Shown piece by piece: positions 10,501 to 20,453 of a DNA stretch of 64,000 nucleotides; position 1 is the stretch's first letter, and each line of letters begins with the position of its first letter. The DNA comes from Camillea tinctor (taxonomy: Eukaryota > Ascomycota > Sordariomycetes > Xylariales > Xylariaceae): NCBI GenBank assembly GCA_022578605.1, contig MU394083.1, positions 268,040-332,039 of the forward strand, read 5' to 3'. The notes below the pieces were generated by a model, which did no database searches, was not told where the DNA came from, and saw only the letters and a program-made list of their open reading frames with translations. A program made the position numbers and the translations under genes.

Positions 10501-13500
10501 GAGCTCCTTCTGTTCATTCGACACGGCTTCATGAAGGGGAAACGAATTTCCCCAGAGTGACTCGGATGTTGTTATTGTCATCTCCGCTTCCGAGAGGAAT
10601 GCCTTGACAATATGCACATGACCAGCAAGAGCTGCAAGTGCTACTGGGGTTTCACCCTTCCGATTCTTCTCTCTACTCATATCCTTGTCTTTCTGAAGAA
10701 GTTGTATTATGTTGAGGTGTCCCTGTTTGGCTGCGTGGTGTATGGGTTTATCCCCGTTTGAATCTTGATAGTCTATCTCAATCCATTTACCGTTGATCAA
10801 GGCTGCGACAACTCCAATGTGGCCTGATTCCGCTGCTATATGCAAAGAAGAAAAACCAGCCTTGTTGCGGAAAGTTGCAGTGTATTTTTCCGATTCAAGA
10901 AGCCGCTCAACTATTCCTACGTGGCCATTCCTACAGGCCGCATGCAGTGCCGTGTCTCCATTAGAGTCGACAGGATCTTGAGCAGCCATGTACCGCAAAA
11001 GGATACCTATAATGTCCAGTTGACCAGCCGCAGCTGCTTTGCTGAGTGCTTCGTTGCGATCGTATGTGAAACTCCCTATAAAATAGGAATATTCTAGAAG
11101 AATATTAAGGACTTCGACGAACCCCTTCTCCGCAGCAATCTGTAGTGGAGATAATATACCCTCATCATCAAGCTTAATGTTTCCAGTGATCGAAAGATAA
11201 CGCTGCTCCTCTTCGCCGGCAACCTGATTATGAGGTATACCTAGAGGGGCATGGTCTGCTTCGAGGAGTACTTTAACAGTTTCCGGGAAGTTTCCCAGTA
11301 CGGCCAAGTAAACCGGACTCCTGTTGTCCTGGTCTAAGGGACTTCTATCCACCCATTTTAGAACTATATGGGCACACGTCGACGTGTGACCATACATTGC
11401 AGCGAGATGTAGTGGTGTTGTGAGCGTCTCAGTTGATAAAGCTTCTTGATCGATCGTAGTGTAAAGAGAGAGTAGAAACTCTACTAGCTTGTCGAATCCA
11501 CCTTCTGCTGCTATGTGTAGAGAACTATGTCCTTCATTGTTAAGGAGTTTATAATCTGCTTGATGGTTGATCAGCAGTCGAACAATGTCAAAGCATCCAA
11601 TTTTCGCCCCAACGTGCTGTGCTGTCCATCCGTTTTCATGGACGAAATCAGGCTCTGCATTATTGTCCAAGAGTAATGAAACGGCTTGTATTTGGCTATG
11701 CTGGGCAGCATAGAACAATGGAGTATAGCCATGGATGTCCCGATCGTTGATCGAGTTCTTCACCAAGGGGTCTTTAAGGAATTCTTCTAACAACTCCATA
11801 TTGCCTTTCTCTGCTGCTTTGTGTAGTGGGGTCAATTGCCCAGAAGCTTGAAGTTTTCGGTGAATAATTAACGCAACATCGGTATAATCGCCTTCAATTG
11901 CTATATTCGTGGCATAGTAAAACGGTAGGTATTGATCACCTGAACCATGTGTTTCCATGTTTGTGAGATACTCCGAAACAAGTGTGGTAAGGCCAAATCC
12001 TGCATATACTTTCAGGGGGGATGTCCAAAGGTCGGAGATTTTGAATGGATGACAACTGTGTGTCATACTGGATAAAGTCTCGAGGTGTTTGTGGTCTTTG
12101 AGGAAGTCTTTTGCAACATGAATGACCTCTGGGTGGCTTTTACACGCGAGTTTACAGTGAGTTGACCAGTAAAGAGTCGCATATTCCAAGAGATCACATG
12201 CAGGGTAGCCGGCAACCTCGACACAGATGCCATCTTCCCCAGTCTTGTTGTTCGTTTCGATAACATCTGTTGCCCAAGATATATACTCCAGGCATTTATT
12301 TGTCATTTCGGCATGCTCTGTGGAATCCTCATTCATAAACCTTTCGACGAGGAAGGATTTCAGGGAGCCATTTGCTATTTCAACTGTTCCACAATTGACT
12401 TTAACCCACTCGCCAGTAATACGGTTGATATCTTCCGGTAAATTTGACAAGATCCTACTATCCAAATCTTCAAAAGATGTCTTAGTCTCGGTATCATACC
12501 CGCTGACTTGACTGAAAGCAACGACAACGGCAAGTTCCCTAACTGTAAGCGGTCGGAGAGCGAACATCACCCAACGCAAGGCTTCTAAAATCCACGAAAA
12601 GACCTCACTAGGAATCTTCTTCAACATGTAATCAAAGAATTCGCGATTGTCTTGTGGAATAGAATTGACCTTCTCAATCAATGCCGCTTGCGTCAACGGA
12701 ATTGCTGATGATTCTAGTTCGAGATTTCGAACCTTAGCCATAGTCCAATAGTAGTCCCCATGGTTTCCCCATAGGCTTTTCATGATCGTCTCATCGAGGA
12801 CTCTCCAAGTGGGGTTCGTACGTAGGAAACGCCTCAGACGACTGTGGACTAATCCCTTTAATGCGAGACCCATAGACCCGGCTTCTTCTATCGGGATCCG
12901 GTAAAGGTCGCCGGCCAATGAATCAGCCAAGTTCTGGTTTTCACTACCTATGATGACCTTAATATTCAGGTTCTGAGCCCTCTGCAAATCCAAAAGTCGA
13001 TTGGTGATATTAGTAACACATTCAGTAGCAGTGCATTCTCGAACATCTCTGATTGCTAAAAGAACCTGCACCCCGCCGATATGGCATAGCAGTGACTTAA
13101 AAATGGACCACATTCCCTCGATATTGGGACATTCCTTCATCATCATCCAAGAACAGAGAGATTGCGTATGTTTGAATAGGTAGGGACGTTGTGAGAGAAG
13201 TTGTTGGATGAGCGAGAAGACTATACTGTGTCTAGACGATGCCTGCATAAAATGTCGACCTAAAGCTAAACTGAGATAACAAATATCCATTCTGGGTTTC
13301 GTATTGCTAAGAAGCCTTACGATATTGGATGTGAGGACTGTAACACCTGACCCTGGGGGGCCGCATATGGTAAGAAAACTAACGCCGGGTGCTTTAGTCC
13401 ATTTTTGGTAGCTCTCAAGATCGTTGATCCATTTTAATGATCTCGGAAAGATTATATCAGTCTCTAGCTGATAAAGCACTGGGCTCATCCGCGTAAGAAA

Positions 13501-14485
13501 GCAGAGGAATTGCCGGTATTGATCGGTTGTTTCTAAAAAGCCGTCAGTGCCGAACATGGTTTCTACTCGGTCCATATTGGTTACCCACGTGGAATTTCGC
13601 TGAGTGATGACACTTCTTGAAATAGCCATTGCCGGATTGAATCCTGTTCCTTAAGATCTAGCAATTCCCTATGATTGCACTTAAATCCCAGGTTTTTGAC
13701 CGCCGAATCCATTGTCGCCGAAAATTTCGGAATGATCTATTGAAAGGCCAGTGCATTAGAAAGGGGAAAATACACCATCAGACAAAGGAAGTGTGGGGAT
13801 CACCTACAGAGGCATCGGACTCATCGTATAAAGTGAATATCGAATAAGAGCCCGCGATGCTAAGGAAGCTCTTTGCAATAGAAGTCTGAGCGGTAGCCAG
13901 GGTAGGCAATATAGGAAAGAAAGGTTTCACATCTCTTTGAGATACTGAGAGGAGATTTATGATATATCGCTCCCATGAATCAGACTTGGGGATTTGATGA
14001 AGGCCTCCCAAAAAGAAGATGGCTAGAGTGGCATCGACAATTCTCTGGGGTGGTAGGCTTTCATGTGAAGCCACCAAGGCTCTCTTAATAACGGAGCCTC
14101 CGAGGTCATGCCCGATGAAGACAATAAAGTTCTTGATACGTTGAGGAACCCCAGCTTCTTTGCTTTTCTGATACGCTGTAGAGCAGTTGGGACACTGAGT
14201 GAGGGTTTGAATCAGGCGGTTTGCTTGTTCTCCCAAGACATCGATTCCAGTAGACAAATATTCTATTTCTGAAAATGGATCAAAGAAATGACAGTGACTT
14301 TGAGGGAACCTATCCTGTAACAATTGTGTGATCACAGAACTCTCCTTGCCTTGCGGGAGCAACTTAGTGAGCCCATATGCTAGCACAAAACTATTCAGAG
14401 ATATGTTTAAGTGACCGTGTTGTAATATTTCAAGGCTAGGGGGTTTATAGAGATACTCACCACAGTTCAGACATTTTGATGTCAT
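7576..14485 (-). CDS. NLR/STAND-like receptor: alpha/beta hydrolase-NACHT-ankyrin-SPRY
   Basis: Six exons: 14485-13808, 13736-13589, 13532-8415, 8314-8223, 8173-7912, 7820-7576; 2180 aa. Order: (1) alpha/beta-hydrolase-like region, about 1-260, with GHDLGG at 125-130 and a tail SATMDS...CNHREL like fungal SesB-type domains; (2) NACHT-type ATPase region from about 280, P-loop position GPPGSGVT at 333-340, followed by helical/winged-helix sequence; (3) about 28-30 ankyrin repeats, roughly 838-1925 (GWTPLHA, GDTALHAACRNGH); (4) SPRY domain, about 1975-2165 (GVYYFE, IIGIGFCEE, SWGYHGD). This is the plan of fungal NLR-like sensors: repeats bind a ligand, NACHT switches, the N-terminal domain acts. 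Seen oddities: Asp replaces the hydrolase Ser, Val replaces the P-loop Lys, Walker B is altered. Introns 1, 3 and 5 have good donor, branch and acceptor sequences. The 56-nt intron 2 (donor GTGGGT) and 49-nt intron 4 are less certain. The true start could lie upstream. Confidence 0.8.
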
Positions 14486-14960
14486 AGTCGATACTAGAAA
14501 TACTTGAGACTACGACGAAGTAGGTTAGATGATGGTGATGAAATCGTACCGTAATAGCAGGTTAGTAGATTTACACCCTTCTCATAGTAACTAAAGGATA
14601 TCGATAGGTTGATGCACCCGAGTTCATACCCATCTATATTCAAAAAGTACTCGCTACATTGATGCTGTCTCTTACCAACAACGACCTCATCACCTGCATC
14701 ATCACCTCCGAAATCCGGACAAGAATGCCAGATTTGCCACCCCTTACATATCATTTTCTCTTAGATGTGACAATGCCTCACTCGTTATTATCTAGGAGAA
14801 TGTCTCAATAATACAGGATAGCTTCTATGATATTCTGTCGTCCCCGAAGTTAAGTTGCACAGCACCAAACTATTGAATGGCATGTTTGAGCCAGAATCAA
14901 ATAAAATTCTTGGAGAAGCTTCCGATTTGCCCAAGTACCATGTCATCCTACATTCCAGCT

Positions 14961-15249
14961 GGGCTAAGTACGGCTGTACATTCCCGCACCATTTGAAAGT
15001 TACCATTTCCCATATACTCCTATGGGAAATGGTGGGAGTTTTTTTTTCTTTTCCCAAATGCTCCCATCGGAAGCAGTGGGAAGTTTTTCCCTCGCAATTT
15101 CCCGCAAGTGTTTTGGAATTCGTATTTCCTCCCATTTCGCTTTTTTCTTTCTATTTACTCTCATATGGGAATTCTCGCGGGAAGAAAAAAATTACCATGG
15201 GAATCTGCGGCGCCACCGCGGGTTCCCATTGTACAGCCGTAGGGCTAAG
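14961..15249. mobile_element. 273-bp hAT-type MITE with 8-bp target duplication
   Basis: Element 14969-15241. Its ends are perfect 12-bp inverted repeats (TACGGCTGTACA at 14969-14980; TGTACAGCCGTA at 15230-15241), and the inverted similarity continues imperfectly into TTCCCGC/GCGGG. Both sides carry the identical octamer GGGCTAAG (14961-14968 and 15242-15249). An 8-bp target duplication with short terminal inverted repeats is diagnostic of the hAT superfamily. The interior is full of short subterminal motifs in both orientations (TTCCCA / TGGGAA, about a dozen), as in transposase-binding arrays. It has no coding capacity, so it is a non-autonomous copy. The intact duplication suggests a fairly recent insertion, about 0.5 kb upstream of the NLR-like start codon. 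Confidence 0.85.
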
Positions 15250-15515
15250 CTCCTCATCTTGAGTAGAAATGTATTGCATTCAGCCTTAGTTGTAATAGGG
15301 GTGATACAGTGTGTTCGGATAACTGCATTTTATTGAGATCTAAGGAATGAGATCTAAGGAAAAGAAAATGGGAAAAAAATAGGTAATACGGTTGGTGGTA
15401 CGAGAATATATTGAAGATGGATGATCCCTGCAACTTACCTAGTGGTGGGTGGAGATATGTTGCCTTATAAGGGGGAGGTTTACTATCTAAAGCAGTGCGT
15501 AGCTATCAACGACGT

Positions 15516-15810
15516 TCAACACGCTCTTCTATATAGGTACAAGGGATTATGAGGACCAGATTCGAATAAAGTTCGCACAGATCCACCCCCGTCGAACAAC
15601 TCAGCACCATACCTTCCTAACACTGACTGGAAACGCATCTCGTTCTCAGATTGGTATGAGGAACCATCGTTCTCATAAGTGAACGCGTAGTTCTTATGCT
15701 TGTAAGACACGTATAGGTTCTTACTATGGGACTCCTTGTCAATGTCGGCAAGGGCATTCTTATTAACGGCATACACAATACCGCCGTTATTGGAATTTGT
15801 GACAAGGGGT
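15516..15810 (-). pseudogene. Coding-like fragment of unknown family
   Basis: A minus-strand open stretch of about 95 codons with strong coding character: third positions favour C/G (AAG, AAC, GAC, TAC) unlike its AT-rich surroundings. It reads from SNNGGIVYAVNKNALAD to SGPHNPLYLYRRAC. A stop (TGA) lies directly upstream in frame and no start or splice partner is convincing, so it looks like an exon or a gene remnant. I do not recognise the family. Its position in repeat-rich DNA next to an inverted repeat suggests debris of a mobile element or a relocated gene piece. Confidence 0.3.
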
Positions 15811-16026
15811 CATAGCTTGGAACAAAGAGTCATATTCAACTAATAATTCTCTTATGGTCTCAAGGAGTCTTAAGGTTCTTAGTTCTCCTGGATCCCATGT
15901 CGAGAATAATGCTCCTATTTATACATACATTCTTAGCCTGAGGCATCTATTCCTTATGCACGTTGGTTTATCCATTCATAAGCATGACCAATAAATGTAA
16001 GATGGAACATGATCCCATTACAACAT

Positions 16027-16164
16027 GTCTTGGTAGTGTCCACGTATGACAGAATTGTCCTAAGTGGTGTAGAATAACACTAAGACAAGAGGGCCTCACG
16101 AAGAATTGAGCCCTATGAGATTTCTACTACGAGCGATAGTGTCATACGTGGACACTGCCAAGAC
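16027..16164. repeat. 25-bp inverted repeat, 138-bp hairpin-type element
   Basis: Arms at 16027-16051 and 16140-16164 are reverse complements with a single mismatch (core GTGTCCACGTATGACA versus TGTCATACGTGGACAC). They enclose about 88 bp. The outer ends GTCTTGG...CCAAGAC look like terminal inverted repeats of a small non-autonomous element, but no clear target-site duplication was found. It could also be two oppositely placed fragments of one repeat family. Confidence 0.6.
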
Positions 16165-17905
16165 TTGTTAGTAAAGATGATGCCCGGTATTGGTTATGTT
16201 TACTTGTACTATGGTAGTAGTCGATGTAGGAGGACATCAGATAATGGTTCTCATGCATGACCAAGGAGATTTAATGTGTAACTGATATAGAGTTTATAAG
16301 GGGGAAGAGAGTCGTTTGATTGATCATGTAAACGACCATATGTGCTGAATACATTTGTTTGCCCAATAATTCATGCAATTATCATTGTATGGTTATCCCT
16401 ATATATTAGATAGATGCAGTTGGCATAAGAGGCTACATCTAGGGCCAACTAAAGTGTATAAGACGATGAGCTGTAAATAGATACGCATATGCTTGCTGAT
16501 AGTTATCCTGCTTTGGTTTAGAAGCAAGCCGACCTGTCATATCATAGGAAATCCGTAGCATATAGCAATGTAAAGCTAAAAAGCAAATGCTCATAGCTTT
16601 TGGCTATTAGCTCATATATAGTCCGTGACAAGCAATGAATTAAATGGGAACATATACAAAGAGAACTTTGAGTCACAAAATGACGTACTTTAATCAGAGA
16701 TATCTAATGTGAGATTCGATGCCTTCGTATGCAATTCGTCTACTATTTGATCTTCGTGATGAAGAATTGGCTATTTTCCCTCTTTTAACAGTGGAATCAC
16801 CATGCGATTCTGCTATACATCAAATACAAGGCTCTTGATATCTCTCCCAAGATACATGTATGCACAGTGAACAAATCTCCATAGAGGTTTTCATGAATTA
16901 CGCACACTATATGTATAGATGTAGAAGCTAGCCCAGCTGTAGGTAATAAAAAGATCTATATGTTAATCTACCCCCACGTTCTACAGACTAACATTTTATT
17001 CTGGCCCCTGAGAGTTTCTTTGTTTCAATACTGAGAATTCTGTAACATTCTCATCTTGCCTGTCTTTGATGAAATTTATGCTCACTTATGTTATCTTAGG
17101 TTCCACTGCTGCATGAAGCTGCTGATCGGTTTACTCACTCTCTAGTCTCTACGAGATAATCCAAGACAAATGTCTAAATTCACAAAGAACATTTCTCAAA
17201 TAATGGAATTTCACTATGTCAACAACCAATTAATGTTCAGTCTTAAATAATTGACTATGCATAGGACTATGACTATTACGCATATTAATACTGTTATATT
17301 ATAGCTAAGATCAAACGAGCGAAGAAATACATATCAAACTAGGCTACCGGTGCATGTCTTGTTCTATATTCACCTACTGATCCTTATTGTTTTGCATGTA
17401 TTTCATTCTTGAATGACTGCAGTAATTGCATATGATTATACAAATCATAACTATATGTATTTATGCACAATCTTGCTTAGACCGGCTACCAAACGTCATG
17501 TGCTGCTATGAATGTCAACTTCTTTTCTCAGCTGATGATGGCTCTCTCCCTTAGGTACCTCTTACAACAACATTCACTTACATCAGCACAAGCTATAGTT
17601 AAGAGACGAAGCGCTTATAGAAGAACATTAAAACCCATTAAGAAAATAATTTTGTTTAATAAAATAATAAGAAAAATCTACTGTCCCAGGCAAGAATAAC
17701 TATTACTGCATTCGTTCATTTGCTTCGGATAGCCCAACTTGGGTAGCTCATCCCCTATCCTGCCTACCCACCAAACACAAGAAGTCGTTGGTAGCAGTCA
17801 TCGCACCCAATATCAAACACCACCACCTTACCCAGCAAACCTTACACAAACAAAACACCAAAGCAAATCAAACCAAGAGCATCCAGTTCATCAAACCCCC
17901 TAAAA

Positions 17906-18562
17906 ATGGCCACTCCGCCCCGGCCCTCCAAACCCTCCCTCCGGAGACTAATCAACTTCTACGACCCCGCGGTCCAGGGGCCCGACGCGCGCGGGCGCAC
18001 GCTAGAGCAGATCCTCGCCTGGGACGACGCGCAGCTGGAGCGCGCGCACGACTACATCCAGCTCGTATTCCCGCTGCCGGAGGGGTCCGTGTTCAGCCTC
18101 GCGGCGCCGATCCTCGACGAGGCCACGTTCCTGCACTGGCGGGCGCGGCCGGAGCTGCAGGACGCGATGCGCCGGGTGCTGGCGCGCATGCTGCGCTTCT
18201 ACGGGCTCGCGATACGCTGGGAGGAGGACGGGAAGCGGGTTGTGGTTACGGAGGGGCGCAACTTTGAGGAGAATAGACACCGCTGGGTGTGCCGCGGGAG
18301 CCACAACCATATGCGCATCACGCGCATACTGCGCAGTTTGAGGGTCCTGGGCTTGGGGAGGGAGGCGGAGGCGTTTTATGGTGCGCTGAGGGAGGTGTGT
18401 GATAAGTGGGGGAGCATTGGGGACTTGAGTAGGGAGTTTTGGGAGAGGGCGGTTAGCGAGCCGTTGTATGTTGCGCCTGATGGGGAGGAGGTCGAGTGGT
18501 TGGAGAAGTATGATGATGACGAGGAGGAGGAGGAGGAGGAGGAGGAGGAAGATGATGAATAA
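17906..18562 (+). CDS. OGFr-domain protein
   Basis: Single exon, 218 aa. Residues 15-160 match the conserved N-terminal region of the opioid growth factor receptor family: FYDPAVQGPDARGRTLEQIL, then LERAHDYIQLVFPLPEGS, and a later NHMRITRILRSLRVLGLG segment. In animals the family regulates cell growth; in fungi and bacteria its role is unknown, and the name does not imply an opioid ligand. The C-terminus ends in a pure acidic tract (about 200-218) encoded by a GAG repeat at 18521-18550. The gene is strongly GC-rich in its 5' two thirds, sharply different from the AT-rich DNA upstream. Start chosen at the ATG in context AAAAATGGCC. Confidence 0.85.
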   Translation: MATPPRPSKPSLRRLINFYDPAVQGPDARGRTLEQILAWDDAQLERAHDYIQLVFPLPEGSVFSLAAPILDEATFLHWRARPELQDAMRRVLARMLRFYGLAIRWEEDGKRVVVTEGRNFEENRHRWVCRGSHNHMRITRILRSLRVLGLGREAEAFYGALREVCDKWGSIGDLSREFWERAVSEPLYVAPDGEEVEWLEKYDDDEEEEEEEEEEDDE

Positions 18563-19165
18563 GGGATGGCTTATTTCTTATCCAGGGAACTTCGTAGGTC
18601 TATCAACGAGTGATTAGATCTTTGGAGCTAGACGGTTAGCGTTTGGGGGAGTGATGAAGGCAGAGTGGTGACTTCAAGGACCATTATGAAGATGAGAGGA
18701 AGGATGAACGGACCTAGACGCGCGGAATAAGACTCGAGATGAGGACATGAAAGCACAGGCGATTCAATTCGATGCATGATTATACATAGATCGTGGCTAA
18801 ACCAGTCTAGCTGCGGAATAACAGGAAAAAGACATAGACATCTACAGACAAACAAGGGGGAATTCGTTTCTATTCCCAAACATCAACTGTCCCAGATGCC
18901 TCCTAATCGTAAGATTTAAGGGATGAGCAAGTCCACTAGCCAGACCACCTAAACCCCACACGATTTCAAGATATCACGACACAATATATCAAATGCAAAG
19001 CGTTTTTTTTTGTGTCATGACGATACTCCCTCCCTGGGGAAGTCTATATTTACGATTTTCGTTTTATATGTAGGTCAAAATACAGAAAACCTTAATCATG
19101 GTCTCCTCAATAGGTTATATATACCACATCATCTCTCTCTATCCAACGACCAATCAAATAATCGA
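18563..19165. other. Convergent intergenic spacer
   Basis: Lies between the 3' ends of the OGFr-domain gene (+) and the Egh16/Gas1-like gene (-). No supportable gene; short T-tract near 19004. Confidence 0.6.
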
Positions 19166-20453
19166 TTAGTTATTGTTGTTGGCGTTCCCGAAGCCATTCG
19201 CAAAGGCACCGCCCCTCGTAGCACCGCCTCTGGTAGCCCCGTTGGCATTGTTGGCATTGGCTCCGTTGCCGTTGGCAGCATTTCCATTGCCGTTAGCAGC
19301 GTTACCATTGGCAGCATTTCCGTTGGCGGCATTATTCCCATTGGCTCCGTTCCTGTTGGCCCCGCCGCGCGTGGCTCCGTTGGTAGCTCCGTTGGTAGCT
19401 CCGGTGGCAGCTCCGTTCGCAGCGCCGTTACCATTACGACCATTGCCATTGCGTCCGTTTCCGTTGCGTCCATTGCCGTTACCGGTGTTGGTGTTAGCGT
19501 TGCCATTGTTGTTGTTGTTGTTATTATTGTTATTGTCATTGTTGTTGCCGGTGTCAGCATTAGCGTTGTCAGCCTCATCACCGATGGTGGAAGGGTCGGC
19601 GGCCTGGATCTCCTCTACGACGGAGACTCCCTTGTCAGCCTCGGTGTCGCCGGCCTCAGCAATGCCCTTGACGGCGGCTGGCAAGTCGGCGATGTTCTGC
19701 TGCACTTGAGCCTGGATGTCGCCGAGTTTCTGCTTGGCCGCGATGTTGTCTGGTGTGTTCTTGTTGGCCTTGGTGTCCGTCTGCTGCACCGCGAAGCACC
19801 CGCCGAATCCGGCGGCGTTCTTGCAGCGCACGGTACATACATTGCCAGTGGATGCTATATAACGGGTTAGAGAAAGCTACCTTGATAAGTTGCTGCCCGG
19901 GACTACGTACCTCCAATGCACTTCATGTCGTCTGGCATGGTGACCGTGAGAGCAATGTTGCCATTAGCATCGGCATCTTTCTCGGTTGAAGTAAGGTTGA
20001 CCTGGCCTGAGATTCCGCTGGCGTTGCTTGTCAAGTCCATATCGCAGGTGAATGGTCCAGCACCGGTCTCGTTGACTTGGCGGATGGTAACGGCTACATC
20101 GCTGCCCTGAGTCACTTGCGTGACCTGGTCGGCGGCTAGGGCATCCTCCGTGTTCGCACCCACATCTATGTTGCCTGCTAATGTAGTCCTCCCGCATTCG
20201 TTCACGATGTTTGACACAATCTCAGACTGTGAGATGAAGTTGGCGTCCCTCTCATCACTCGTGTCCACTAATACGAACTGTTAGAACTGGGCCCCCCTTT
20301 TCCACTTCTTGAGGAAGCATGATTCGATTACGTACCTTGAAGAGACAAACTCTTGGGTGAACCCTTGGCTCCCTGCGCTGAGAGAATGACGCCCTGCCCG
20401 AGAACCACTCCCACGAGAGAAAATGAGATAACGGATTGTCTGAAGGAAACCAT
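19166..20453 (-). CDS. Egh16/Gas1(Mas3)-like appressorium-associated secreted protein
   Basis: Three exons: 20453-20336, 20267-19911, 19854-19166; both introns (68 and 56 nt) have donor GTACGT and are in phase 1. Product 387 aa. A signal peptide (1-19) is followed by GQGVILSAQGAKG, then VNECGRT, GNIDVGANTEDALAA, CDMDLTSN, MPDDMKCIG and STGNVCTVRCKN..GGCFAVQQTD. This cysteine framework and motif order identify the Egh16H/Gas1 family, secreted proteins expressed during appressorium formation and infection in several plant and insect pathogens. The family hallmark normally ends soon after the last Cys; here about 150 further residues form a low-complexity tail of Asn, Gly, Ala and Arg (an 11-residue region of near-pure Asn, then NGNGR, ATNG and NAANG repeats). 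Molecular function is unknown; secretion is well supported. Confidence 0.9.
19170..19560. repeat. Trinucleotide/hexanucleotide tandem repeats encoding the Asn/Gly/Ala tail
   Basis: Clustered short tandem repeats inside exon 3 of the Egh16/Gas1-like gene. Units include GTTGTT (Asn codons on the coding strand) near 19503-19530, CGTTGC/CATTGC-type units near 19438-19500, and blocks coding ATNG and NAANG. Such tracts are prone to length change by slippage, so tail length may differ between isolates. Confidence 0.75.

Larger units (their letters stand above)
14486..17905. other. Gene-poor region with mobile-element debris
   Basis: About 3.4 kb upstream of the NLR-like gene. It contains an 86-codon minus ORF at 14494-14754 directly upstream of the NLR start (possible 5' exon; CxxxxxxxxC-like spacing but no known domain), the MITE at 14969-15241, a coding-like fragment at 15516-15810, and an inverted repeat at 16027-16164. 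The rest, 16.2-17.8 kb, is AT-rich with no recognisable gene. The last ~150 bp are the CA-rich leader of the OGFr-domain gene. Confidence 0.55.

Noticed and set aside
8242..13629. The 1795-codon frame as a complete stand-alone gene
   Set aside because: Its last ~57 residues are non-repetitive read-through, whereas splicing at 8415/8314 continues directly into a SPRY domain; its upstream end continues into the hydrolase part by splicing.
19010..19870. Long + strand ORFs (286 and 178 codons) opposite the Egh16/Gas1-like gene
   Set aside because: They are frames of the repeat-rich opposite strand, giving Val/Ile/Ser or Leu/Ala/Pro runs. The minus-strand spliced gene has a clear family match.
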